61,863 nt of DNA. Origin: Treponema sp. (GTDB lineage Bacteria; Spirochaetota; Spirochaetia; Treponematales; Treponemataceae). This document shows, piece after piece, positions 25,971-33,947 of the stretch (positions within the stretch are counted from its first letter, which is position 1; every line of letters begins with the position of its first letter). Made by a program: the position numbers and the translations under genes. The stretch lies in contig JAFSRD010000015.1 in the NCBI GenBank assembly GCA_017446265.1, positions 1-61,863 on the forward strand, in the 5' to 3' direction. The notes under the pieces were generated by a model, which was not told where the DNA came from, ran no database searches, and was given only the letters and a program-made list of their open reading frames with translations.

Positions 25971-26855
25971 TTAATCAAGTTCTAATTCTGATTCGTAATC
26001 AAGCGCGCCTTCTGCACCGCTTGTCATGCTTTCAGCATTTGTATCTTGCAATGAATTTGCCAAATCTTCAAGCATTTTTCTGCGGCGCGCTTCTTCTGCG
26101 GCACGCGCTTCCGCTTCTTGCCGCGCTTTTTCCAGCGCAATGCGCTCTTGTTCTGCACGCGCTTCCGCCTCTTGCCGCGCCTTTTCCAGTGCAATGCGCT
26201 CTTGTTCTGCACGCGCTTCCGCCTCTTGCCGCGCTTTTTCTAGCGCAATGCGCTCTTGTTCTGCGCGGAAACGAGCTTCCTCTTCCTGCCGCTGCTGTTC
26301 AAGAACTGCCGCCATGCGCGCTTCTTCCTCTTTGCGTACAAGCTCTGCGCGCAACAGCGCAATCATGCGTTCTATTTCACCTTGTTGCGGGTCGTTTCGC
26401 ACTTTGCCAAGATACGCAACATAGTCGTCGAGCGCACCTTGCAATTTATTTGCGTTGAGGCGTGCATTTGCTCTGTTGAGCTGCGCCTGCGCAAATCCTG
26501 GAGAAGCTGCAAGCGCAAGCGAGTAGCAGCTTTCTGCTTTTTCATAATTGCGAGCGGCAAACGCAGCATTGCCTGCATTATATGCGAGCACTTTTTTATC
26601 TGTTCCCGCAACATTCAAGCCCTGTTCAAAGACAGAGAGCGATTTATCATGCTGCCCCGTCTGATAATACGCAAGCCCCAAATAGTTATAGATGTCAGGT
26701 GAAGCCCTTCCCGACGACAACTCTTTTTCAAGCAGCGGAATCGCCTCGTGCGGCTTGTTTGCTTTAAAAAGGCGCGCGCCTTCGCTCTGTGCAGCAAATG
26801 GAAAAGCTGTGCACAAAAGAGCAAAAAAAACTGCCGCGCGGAAAAATTGTTTCAT
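25971..26855 (-). CDS. Secreted TPR protein with Glu/Arg coiled-coil repeats
   Basis: About 294 residues from the ATG at 26855 (ATGATG, so 26858 is equally possible). The signal peptide MKQFFRAAVFFALLCTAFPFAAQ is followed by three TPR units (ARLFKANKPHEAIPLLEKEL, YLGLAYYQTGQHDKSLSVFE, AFAARNYEKAESCYSLAL). Residues about 165-270 form a long charged coiled coil with three exact 18-residue copies of AEQERIALEKARQEAEAR. The C-terminus is acidic. An extended -10 box places +1 at the ATG pair. It is cotranscribed with the membrane-anchored TPR gene, so the two may form one envelope complex, which is inference. Confidence 0.78.
   Translation of the reverse strand: MKQFFRAAVFFALLCTAFPFAAQSEGARLFKANKPHEAIPLLEKELSSGRASPDIYNYLGLAYYQTGQHDKSLSVFEQGLNVAGTDKKVLAYNAGNAAFAARNYEKAESCYSLALAASPGFAQAQLNRANARLNANKLQGALDDYVAYLGKVRNDPQQGEIERMIALLRAELVRKEEEARMAAVLEQQRQEEEARFRAEQERIALEKARQEAEARAEQERIALEKARQEAEARAEQERIALEKARQEAEARAAEEARRRKMLEDLANSLQDTNAESMTSGAEGALDYESELELD
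26101..26262 (-). repeat. Three 54-bp tandem repeats within coding sequence
   Basis: Units start at 26101, 26155 and 26209 on the plus strand (GCACGCGCTTCCGC...). They differ at only a few positions and encode the 18-residue coiled-coil repeat. Copy number is a candidate for variation between strains. Confidence 0.9.
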
Positions 26856-26862
26856 CATATGC

Positions 26863-26871
26863 AGTATATCA
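26863..26871 (-). promoter_or_regulatory. Extended -10 promoter of the TPR/coiled-coil gene, predicted leaderless
   Basis: TGATATACT on the minus strand, an extended -10 (TGnTATACT) with no good -35 box. Predicted +1 is 26856, within two bases of either start codon of the ATGATG pair. Confidence 0.45.
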
Positions 26872-26958
26872 CAAAATCTCATTTTTGACATCAACTTTTG
26901 TAAATATACACAAAAAAAACAAAAATTTAAAGTGCTTTTCCAAACACGCTTTTTTTTG

Positions 26959-26964
26959 TATAAT
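26959..26964 (+). promoter_or_regulatory. -10 box upstream of the TPR/Mrr-like gene
   Basis: A perfect TATAAT preceded by a T tract, with only a weak -35 candidate (TTTCCA, 16-base spacing). The leader carries GGAGG 7 bases before the ATG at 26994. Confidence 0.5.
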
Positions 26965-26993
26965 GGTGCAATAATCGCCTACGGAGGAAACAC

Positions 26994-28361
26994 ATGGAAC
27001 CTGTTCAGATCGCGATTCTTACTGCGCTTGCGGTCAGCATCGCGTGTCTGTTGTTTTTTATCATAAAATCAATCAGCACACCAAAAAAGCTTGAGGGAAT
27101 AATCAAATTCATAAAACAGAAAAAGATTCCTTCAGCCATAAAGCTTGCAAAACAGATTATTGCAAAAGATTCAAAAAATTACCGTGCGCATTACTACCTC
27201 GGCAAAGCATATCTTGCTGACAACAAACCTGAGCTTGCACTCATGGAATATAAAATTGTGAGCGAGCATGCCATATTCGGCGACGACGTGCAGGAAATCC
27301 CATTCCGCAAAGAGATAGCAGAGCTGTATTTAAAATTCAACCAGACAAATGAAGCGCTCAGGGAATTCCTCTTGCTCACAAAACTTGAGCCGCGCTACGC
27401 AGAACATTTCTTCAATGCAGGCAAAATATACGAGCAGCAGAATAACGCAGAAATGGCGCTTGTTGCGTTTAGAAAGGCAGTGCTGCTCGACAAGCGTCAT
27501 GCAAAGGCGCATGCCGCGCTTGGTCTCGCGCTGTTCCGCGCAAAGCAATTGGGAGATGCAAAAAAAGAGATAGACACCGCGCTTTCACTCAGTCCTGAAG
27601 CGTATTCAAATTACTACTATCTTGGAAAAATATTAAAAGAAAACAAAGATTACGGCGGCGCGGTAAAAGCGTTTGAAAAAGCGCAGCGCGACGCTGAATA
27701 CCGCCAGCGTGCAATCATTGAACGCGGAACATGCTTTATGGCAGCAGAACGATTCGACAACGCAATAGTAGACTTCCAGCGCGCAATAGAACTTGACAAA
27801 ACAAACACAAAACAGGAAACGCTGTACGCGCGCTACTTCCTTGCAGCGTGCTATGAAAAGAGCAGAAAGATTGAAAAAGCAATTGAGCAGTGGGAAATCA
27901 TCTACAAAAAAAATCACGTGTTTCGCGATGTAGCCGCGCGGCTCAACGAGTACAAAGACCTGCAATCAAACGACAGCTTGAAAGAATACCTTACGTGCGG
28001 TCCTGAAGAATTTGCAGAAATATGCAAGAAGACAGCCGCTGCCGCCCTCTCGCTTTTTGCGCAGACATGTGACATAAAAAAATGGGGCTGCGAGATGACT
28101 GCGTTTGAGCGCAAAGATGAAAGTTGGATGAACATGCGCAAGCAGCTCAACTTGCTGCGTTTTTATCGCGAGACAGAACCTATTGAAGATTCGCTTGTGA
28201 GAAATGCGCTCGACAGTTTAAAACAGTACAACTGCACGAAAGCGTATCTTTTTTCAAGTTCAGGATTTACCCATACAGCGACCAGTCTTGCAGAAGGCAG
28301 ACAAGTAGAGCTTTTCGGCAAAGAACAGCTTGAGCAAATATTGCAAAAATCAGGCGTTTGA
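26994..28361 (+). CDS. Membrane-anchored TPR protein with Mrr-like endonuclease-fold C-terminus
   Basis: 455 residues. One N-terminal membrane segment (about 6-25), then TPR repeats from about 45 to 325 (YRAHYYLGKAYLADNKPELALMEY and others). The last 120 residues resemble the restriction-endonuclease-like Mrr core: IKKWGCEMTAFE, then CTKAYLFSSSGFTHTATSLAEGRQVELFGKEQLEQIL, which fits the Mrr end pattern (SSGFT, A, and a final L-G-L strand). The Q/ExK catalytic pair is not seen, so nuclease activity is unlikely. GGAGG precedes the ATG. The stop overlaps the ATG of the phosphoesterase gene by one base. Confidence 0.78.
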   Translation: MEPVQIAILTALAVSIACLLFFIIKSISTPKKLEGIIKFIKQKKIPSAIKLAKQIIAKDSKNYRAHYYLGKAYLADNKPELALMEYKIVSEHAIFGDDVQEIPFRKEIAELYLKFNQTNEALREFLLLTKLEPRYAEHFFNAGKIYEQQNNAEMALVAFRKAVLLDKRHAKAHAALGLALFRAKQLGDAKKEIDTALSLSPEAYSNYYYLGKILKENKDYGGAVKAFEKAQRDAEYRQRAIIERGTCFMAAERFDNAIVDFQRAIELDKTNTKQETLYARYFLAACYEKSRKIEKAIEQWEIIYKKNHVFRDVAARLNEYKDLQSNDSLKEYLTCGPEEFAEICKKTAAAALSLFAQTCDIKKWGCEMTAFERKDESWMNMRKQLNLLRFYRETEPIEDSLVRNALDSLKQYNCTKAYLFSSSGFTHTATSLAEGRQVELFGKEQLEQILQKSGV

Positions 28362-29062
28362 TGAAGATACTGTGCGTTTCCGACCAAATCGACCCGCTTA
28401 TCTACAATTCAAATGCAAAAAACGTATTTCCTGATATTGACATGATTCTCTGCGCAGGCGATTTACCTATGGACTATGTTGATTTTATTGTATCCATATT
28501 CAACAAGCCGACGTATTTTATCTTCGGAAACCACAACATCAATGAATTTCACTACTACCACGCAAAGCAGCCTTTATCAAGCACAATAGATGCGCATGGG
28601 CACGGAGCAGAATACTGCGGCTTTCGCGTTGTCCGCGATAAAACGCTCTCATTTTATAATCCTGCAACCGGAAAAAAAACGCCGCTGCTCATAGCAGGTG
28701 TTTCAGGCTCGCGGAAGTACAACAACGGCCTCAATCAATACACTGAATCGCAGATGAAGCGCCGTTTGTTAAAGATGATTCCATCGCTGCTTTGGAACAA
28801 GTTCCGCTACGGCCGCTACCTCGACATATTTCTCACGCATGCCTCTCCGCGTCACGTCCATGATCAGGAGGACCCATGCCATATAGGATTTAACTGCTTC
28901 AACTGGTTTATTGCTCAATTTACTCCCACATATCTTGTGCACGGACACATTCACCTGTACGACATACGCACAGCACGCATCACGAAAATTAATAAGACGA
29001 CTGTAGTAAACGCATATGCGCACTGCACAATTGAATTCCCGCCTTGCGAGGAACACGCATGA
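28361..29062 (+). CDS. Metallophosphoesterase (calcineurin-like)
   Basis: 233 residues, soluble. Metal-site motifs: the CVSDQ start (divergent DxH, with Gln for His), CAGDLPMDY (GDxxD), FGNHN, LTHASPRH and VHGHIH. It lacks the first His of the classical DxH pair. The family hydrolyses phosphomonoesters or diesters with a two-metal centre; the substrate is unknown. It lies between the TPR/Mrr-like gene (one-base overlap) and the ParB-like gene (four-base overlap, ATGA), so the three are one operon and probably one functional unit. Confidence 0.85.
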   Translation: MKILCVSDQIDPLIYNSNAKNVFPDIDMILCAGDLPMDYVDFIVSIFNKPTYFIFGNHNINEFHYYHAKQPLSSTIDAHGHGAEYCGFRVVRDKTLSFYNPATGKKTPLLIAGVSGSRKYNNGLNQYTESQMKRRLLKMIPSLLWNKFRYGRYLDIFLTHASPRHVHDQEDPCHIGFNCFNWFIAQFTPTYLVHGHIHLYDIRTARITKINKTTVVNAYAHCTIEFPPCEEHA

Positions 29063-29979
29063 GCGCATATCAATATAGCGCACAGACAGACGAGGACTTT
29101 TACAAAGCGCACAACAAAGCGTTGTTCAATGAGATTCAACACTTTTTAAATCCTCAAGAAGCGTCCCTCATCTCGTTTTCAGAAATAAAATCGCTTTTGA
29201 ACCCAAAGAACGAAACATACATTGGCATACAGACTATTCCGATAAGCAAAATAGTCGGAAGCGAAGGACGCTATCGTGACTTTGACAATAGATTTTTTCC
29301 AAAGAGCGCTTTTTTGCGCGAGCGGTGGCGGCATGTAGACGAAGCATCTTACGAGTGCATTACGCTGCCGCCCATTAAAGTGTATGAGCTTGGCGGCTTA
29401 TATTTTGTGCGCGACGGAAATCATCGCGTTTCAGTTGCAAAAGCACGCGGCGTGGAATATATTGATGCGGAAATCATCTCGCTTCAGAGCGAAATAAGGC
29501 TCAAGCCTGCATACACGCTCAAGTCAATGCGCAAAGAAATCATCTTTTATGAAAAACGCTTGTTTTATGCTGAAACAAACTTTGGCGACATCACCGACTT
29601 TTGGGGTCTTGATTTTTCGTCTACAGGCCAGTACGACATTATCTACAACCACATACTGACGCACAAATATTTTATCAACAAAAACAAAACTGAAGAAATA
29701 GCTATGGAAAATGCAATACAGTCATGGTATGGCGACGTATATGTGCCTATCATACATGTAATAGAAAGACAGCGCGTAATGCGTCATTTTCGGCACAACA
29801 CAAAAAGCGACTTATATGTATGGATTATCACGTATTGGGATGAATTGAAAAAGAAATTCGGCGACATACAACTTGACGATGCAGTGCTGTCGTTTACACG
29901 TACGCGGAGCACAAATCCTTTCAAACACATAAAAAACATATTTCAGCAAATCGCTTTAAAGAAAAAAATCAAATCTTGA
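29059..29979 (+). CDS. ParB/sulfiredoxin-fold domain protein
   Basis: 306 residues. Residues about 65-140 match a ParB N-terminal-type domain: IPISKIVGSEGRYRDFDNRF, then LPPIKVYELGGLYFVRDGNHRVSVAKARGV, where RDGNHRV equals the GxxR(H)xxA box that binds nucleotide in ParB-like proteins. No helix-turn-helix is obvious and the C-terminal half is unrecognised, with a HRYI-poor, Lys-rich end. It is not a plasmid partition gene in context. Last gene of the TPR/phosphoesterase operon; the rsbU promoter starts at its stop codon. Confidence 0.72.
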   Translation: MSAYQYSAQTDEDFYKAHNKALFNEIQHFLNPQEASLISFSEIKSLLNPKNETYIGIQTIPISKIVGSEGRYRDFDNRFFPKSAFLRERWRHVDEASYECITLPPIKVYELGGLYFVRDGNHRVSVAKARGVEYIDAEIISLQSEIRLKPAYTLKSMRKEIIFYEKRLFYAETNFGDITDFWGLDFSSTGQYDIIYNHILTHKYFINKNKTEEIAMENAIQSWYGDVYVPIIHVIERQRVMRHFRHNTKSDLYVWIITYWDELKKKFGDIQLDDAVLSFTRTRSTNPFKHIKNIFQQIALKKKIKS

Positions 29980-30004
29980 CGATTACGTATTTCAATGATA
30001 AAAT
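29976..30004 (+). promoter_or_regulatory. Promoter of the rsbU-rsbV-rsbW operon
   Basis: TTGACG, 17 bases and TAAAAT on the plus strand; the -35 box overlaps the stop codon of the ParB-like gene. The leader of about 30 bases contains AGAGG before the TTG start. Confidence 0.65.
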
Positions 30005-30042
30005 TATAACGACTGGGGGAGAGGCAATAAAGAGGCAAACAA

Positions 30043-31674
30043 TTGTACACTATCAATTCATTCATGCACATACCGTTAATTATTACGGCAGTCCTTACGT
30101 GTGTTTTATTTGCGTTGCTTGTCATAGTGCGCATACGTGAAACTGCAAAAACGAGTTTTATCTTTTTCACAGTATTTGGAGTCATGCTTGTGGGCATTCT
30201 GTACGCGCTCCGTTCCATGCAGAGCACGTACCTTATATGCGCCATACTCATAGCTGAAACGCTGCTGCTTCCCTATTTTATCATACTTGCTTCGGGCATT
30301 TCCCTCAAACGCGAAAAACCTAAAAAGAAAGACGAGCAGCAATCTTTCAATATATCGGCAACAGACATGCATGAAAAAAGTTTGCAAATAAACAAAGACT
30401 TTACGGCAAAAGCATCGGACTTGCTCACAGCAGAAAACGGCATTACAGAATTTCTCCAATACTGCGCGCACACCTTGATGGAAAAAACGCACAGCGACGG
30501 ATGCGTTTTTCTCATCGTAGATGAATTTGACAATTTTCTTACAGTGCGCACGCTTACTGGCAATTTTCCGCCGCCGTATAAACTTCCCGATGCACTGCCA
30601 CACACGCCTGTTCACATAGAGACAAAATTTCGCTACGCACAATTTCCTTTTACCGGCAACATATTCGGAAATGTCGTTTCTTCGGGCATGAGCGTATTCA
30701 TGCGTGACGCCACAAAAGACAACCGCGTATTTGAAAATGGCAAAGAGGAATTTCTGGCGCTCAACACGTTTATCTTCATTCCGGTAAAAATACAAAACGA
30801 AACAATCGGCGTTGCAGCAATTTCACGCAATGCAGGAAAATCGCAGTTCACAGAAACAGATTTTGAGACTGCACAAACTATAGTGGATGCGGCGGCAATT
30901 TCGGTGCGTCCGCTCATCAATTTTCTCGACTACAGTGAGCGGCGCAACCTTACCGAAGAAGGCAAAATTGCATCGAAATTTCAAAAGAACCTCATACCTG
31001 CTGTTCCTGATATTGCAGGCATTTCAATAGGCGCATGGTCGATGCCGTGCGAAAACGTATGTGGCGATTTTTATGACGTTATAGCTTCTCGCAAAGACCG
31101 CGTGTCGCTCATTTTTGCAGATGTTGCCGGCAAAGGCATGAATTCGTACACTGTTATGGTAATGATACGCGCCATGCTTAGACTTGTCGTAAACACGCAG
31201 CAGAGTGCAGCAACAATACTGAACTGGGCAAACCGTGGGCTGTGCATGGAAAGTGCGCAACAAGACCACTTTGCGAGCGTTGTCCTTATCAATTACAATC
31301 CGCTCACAAAAGACGCAGAAATTTCAACAAGCGGCATAAACCCCGTGTTGCTGTACTCTGCCGCTCAACAGACAATCACTCAAATTTCAAAAGAGGAAGA
31401 GCCGCTCGGCGTAGAGAACAATGCTTCATATGCAGACATACACGTGCAACTCTCCACAGGTGACATGCTCGTAACGTGCTCCGATGGGTTACTTGAATCT
31501 CTCAATGAATCTGGTGTACAATATACGCTTGAAGGGCTAAAGCGCATCATAGCCAACTGCCACGAGCTTAGCGGAGAAGGCATAGCGGCACAAGTGAAAG
31601 AAGCTGTCGAAGAGCACTGCAGAGACACTCGTCAGCACGATGATATGAGCATAATGGTTATAAAAATAAAATAG
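30043..31674 (+). CDS. GAF-PP2C (SpoIIE) serine phosphatase, RsbU type
   Basis: 543 residues with a TTG start at 30043, supported by AGAGG nine bases upstream; the first ATG at 30064 has no such site. Two or three membrane segments lie in residues 5-90. A GAF domain spans about 125-290 and the PP2C-type phosphatase about 315-540 with GDFYDV, FADVAGKGM, STSGINPVLL, CSDGLLES and HDDMSIMVIK. It should dephosphorylate the STAS protein encoded next, in response to a signal sensed by the GAF or membrane part. A sigma factor is not encoded nearby. Confidence 0.9.
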   Translation: MYTINSFMHIPLIITAVLTCVLFALLVIVRIRETAKTSFIFFTVFGVMLVGILYALRSMQSTYLICAILIAETLLLPYFIILASGISLKREKPKKKDEQQSFNISATDMHEKSLQINKDFTAKASDLLTAENGITEFLQYCAHTLMEKTHSDGCVFLIVDEFDNFLTVRTLTGNFPPPYKLPDALPHTPVHIETKFRYAQFPFTGNIFGNVVSSGMSVFMRDATKDNRVFENGKEEFLALNTFIFIPVKIQNETIGVAAISRNAGKSQFTETDFETAQTIVDAAAISVRPLINFLDYSERRNLTEEGKIASKFQKNLIPAVPDIAGISIGAWSMPCENVCGDFYDVIASRKDRVSLIFADVAGKGMNSYTVMVMIRAMLRLVVNTQQSAATILNWANRGLCMESAQQDHFASVVLINYNPLTKDAEISTSGINPVLLYSAAQQTITQISKEEEPLGVENNASYADIHVQLSTGDMLVTCSDGLLESLNESGVQYTLEGLKRIIANCHELSGEGIAAQVKEAVEEHCRDTRQHDDMSIMVIKIK

Positions 31675-31684
31675 GAGCACTGTT

Positions 31685-32023
31685 ATGGAACTTAAAATAA
31701 GAAAAAATGGCAATGTGTACATTATTGACGTAAACGGAGAAATGGATTTATACAATTCATACAAACTCAAAGAACTCGTCATGAAAATGATTGAAAAAAG
31801 TGTCAAATGTTTTGTTATCAATCTGGAACAAGTCGACTACATTGACTCATCGGGAATCGGCGCACTCATCTACATATGCTCGACAATCAAAAAGATGAAT
31901 TTGCGCCTTGCAATAGCAAATGTTCACGGCTCGGTAAAGAAAGTTATTGAACTTACAAAGCTTACAGGATATTTTCCTATAACCAACAGCATAGAAGAAT
32001 CATTGCAGATGTTGGCAGAGTAA
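31685..32023 (+). CDS. STAS-domain anti-sigma factor antagonist, RsbV/SpoIIAA type
   Basis: 112 residues, a complete STAS domain. The phosphorylated serine is expected in YIDSSGIGAL at about residue 57. The sequence opens MELKIRKNGNVYIIDVNGEMDLYNSYKLKEL as in the family. It is placed between the phosphatase and the kinase that would act on it, with GGAG seven bases before the ATG. Confidence 0.93.
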   Translation: MELKIRKNGNVYIIDVNGEMDLYNSYKLKELVMKMIEKSVKCFVINLEQVDYIDSSGIGALIYICSTIKKMNLRLAIANVHGSVKKVIELTKLTGYFPITNSIEESLQMLAE

Positions 32024-32077
32024 TGCAATCTATTGGCATGGCAACATCATTTGCAAAAGAAGGAGTTTGTACCTAAT

Positions 32078-32623
32078 ATGACAGAAGAAATAAAAGAACT
32101 TCGTTCAGACGACAACGATCCGTTATTTGACAAGGAAAACATGCTTGTTAAAACATTTCCTTCAGATTTTCGGCAAATCAGATACTTTACCTTGTTGATT
32201 GTACAGTCAGCGCCGACAGAAATACGGGAACTCAACCTATTAGAGCAACAGATAAGCGAAATGATAAAAAACGCCGTGAAGCATGGAAACCACTGCGACA
32301 TCAACAAAAAAGTGACAGTGTGGTATTCGTTCAGCCCAACACATGCGCATATCATCGTGCAGGACGAAGGTCAAGGCTTCAAGGATTTAGAAGCGTGGAA
32401 TGAATTCAACCGTAAACGACTTGAATGCCTGCGTACGCAAAATTTTGAAGAGCTTGCAAACTATGTTTCGTTTCGTTCAAAAAGTAGCGATGACCAAGAC
32501 GGTGGAAACGCGTTGTTTGCCGCACTTGAATACTGGAACGGTGGCTTCGTGTATAACGGCAAGCGCAATGCAGTTGCCATGCTCAAAAAATTCAAACAAA
32601 AACGGCACGCAATCCCTACATAA
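32078..32623 (+). CDS. RsbW/SpoIIAB-type serine kinase (HATPase_c)
   Basis: 181 residues from ATG 32078, with AGAAGGAG upstream; an earlier TTG at 32033 is less likely. The GHKL ATP site shows an N box SEMIKNAVKHGNH, a G1 box VQDEGQGF and a later GGNALFAAL. It should phosphorylate the STAS protein and bind a target, normally a sigma factor. No sigma factor gene is near, so the target is unknown. tmRNA follows with its own promoter. Confidence 0.9.
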   Translation: MTEEIKELRSDDNDPLFDKENMLVKTFPSDFRQIRYFTLLIVQSAPTEIRELNLLEQQISEMIKNAVKHGNHCDINKKVTVWYSFSPTHAHIIVQDEGQGFKDLEAWNEFNRKRLECLRTQNFEELANYVSFRSKSSDDQDGGNALFAALEYWNGGFVYNGKRNAVAMLKKFKQKRHAIPT

Positions 32624-32630
32624 AAAGCTA

Positions 32631-32659
32631 TTGACTTTGAGCACGGTTTTTCGTATGTT
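32631..32659 (+). promoter_or_regulatory. tmRNA promoter
   Basis: TTGACT, 17 bases and TATGTT on the plus strand. Predicted +1 is 32666, two bases before the mature 5' end of tmRNA. Confidence 0.75.
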
Positions 32660-32667
32660 TTAGATAC

Positions 32668-33046
32668 GGGGGTGCACCGGTTTCGACGGATGTGGGAAAG
32701 CTTGTACTGCTGGTAAGGCCGCGTTTCCTTTGAAAACGTAAAAAACTATAACTGCCAAACGTGAAGAGGACTACGAGTCCGAAAACGAACAGTTAGCTCT
32801 TGCAGCGTAAGCTGTAACTTAAAAGAGCCGGAAACCTGACCACGCCGCTCTGAGCGGTCAGGAACTTCTGTTGCAAACCAGAGCTTGCCGTGTGTAGTGT
32901 CCGATATACGCACGGGACATGCATCGGAATACGGAGCGAACGCTTGCTGTGCTGCTAAACGCTCCCGACAACTATCTCGCACAGCTACACCTGTAGATGT
33001 ACCTGTTTTACGCACCCGGACGGGGGTTCAATTCCCCCCATCTCCA
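32668..33046 (+). ncRNA. ssrA: Transfer-messenger RNA
   Basis: About 379 bases. The 5' end GGGGGTGCACCGGTTTCGACGG and the 3' T arm GGGGG-TTCAATT-CCCCC form the tRNA-like domain; the acceptor GGGGGTG pairs with CATCTCC. CCA is not encoded. The tag frame runs from GCC at 32754 to TAA at 32808-32810 and encodes AKREEDYESENEQLALAA, 18 residues ending in the usual LALAA degradation signal. The function is rescue of ribosomes stalled on broken mRNA. Confidence 0.97.
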
Positions 33047-33086
33047 TAACCACCATAAAGGTGGCAGAATCTCCTCCTCCAAATGA

Positions 33087-33130
33087 GGCTGTCCTTGAAA
33101 TTGCAAAACGCTAAAAAGGACAGCCTTTTC
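33087..33130 (+). terminator. Terminator downstream of tmRNA
   Basis: AGGCTGTCC pairs with GGACAGCCT, followed by TTTTCTATTT on the plus strand. The right arm is also the last codons of the convergent permease gene (KGCPF, stop). A small hairpin CCACC/GGTGG lies before it at 33050-33064. Confidence 0.75.
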
Positions 33131-33947
33131 TATTTACAATTATGCTTACAACATAGATGATTCCCGCAATAAACGCAATTACAGCACCAGGGGGAAGATT
33201 GCACACGACAGCAAGTACATATCCTGCAAGCGTAAAGAAAAAACCCAAGATGCCGCTTACAATGAATAAATTTTTTATGCCGTGCAATTTATTGCTTCGC
33301 TGCAAAAAAGACGCTGCCGCAAGCACGGGCAGGACAAGCAACGCATCGATTAAAAATGCACCGAGCAATTTCATTGCAAGCGCAATGACGAGCGCAATCA
33401 GCAACACCATACCTGCATAATGCGCACGCACATTTATGCCGAGTGAAAACGCAATCTCTTGATTGTAAAAGAGTGCAATGATAGTTTTAAAATTATTTAT
33501 TATATATACGATGAGCAGTATGGAAAGGAGCAGAAGAATTGCTACATCAGTTTTTGTAAGCGCAAACGGACTGCCCCATAAGAGATTAAGCGCATCTTTT
33601 GCAGGAACATCCTTTACATGCATGACAAGCGAAGCGAGCGCCATGCTTAAAACCATGCTTGCAGCGCTTGCACCACCAAATCCAAAACTGCTGTCTTTCG
33701 TATATAGAACCATTGCGCAGACGAGCAGTACATTTATTAAAACTGTTACAGGAACAAGCGGCAACGAAAACGCGAGCGCAACTGCTCCACCTAAAATAAC
33801 GCCGTGCATGAGCATGTAGCGAAGCGGTACAAGATTGAGGCGCAGCACCATTACACCGCACAGCGGAAAGCATGCGCCTGAAATGAGCAAAGCGATAAAG
33901 CCTCGCAACACTGGTGGAAGCGCAAAAAGCATTGCCAATTTATCCAT
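33111..33947 (-). CDS. Family-3 metal ABC transporter permease (ZnuB-like)
   Basis: 278 residues from the ATG at 33947, with seven to eight hydrophobic segments. It opens MDKLAMLFALPPVLRGFIALLISGACFPLCGVMVLRLNLVPLRYMLMHGVILGGA, the family pattern in which the conserved cytoplasmic loop precedes the second helix. Homologues move Zn, Mn or Fe across the inner membrane. Its start overlaps the fused ATPase gene by eight bases. The C-terminal residues KGCPF are encoded by the tmRNA terminator stem. No binding protein gene is adjacent. Confidence 0.88.
   Translation of the reverse strand: MDKLAMLFALPPVLRGFIALLISGACFPLCGVMVLRLNLVPLRYMLMHGVILGGAVALAFSLPLVPVTVLINVLLVCAMVLYTKDSSFGFGGASAASMVLSMALASLVMHVKDVPAKDALNLLWGSPFALTKTDVAILLLLSILLIVYIINNFKTIIALFYNQEIAFSLGINVRAHYAGMVLLIALVIALAMKLLGAFLIDALLVLPVLAAASFLQRSNKLHGIKNLFIVSGILGFFFTLAGYVLAVVCNLPPGAVIAFIAGIIYVVSIIVNRKGCPF

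Noticed and set aside
26101..26262. Evenly spaced repeats considered as a CRISPR array
   Set aside because: Units are contiguous with no spacers and encode an in-frame coiled coil.
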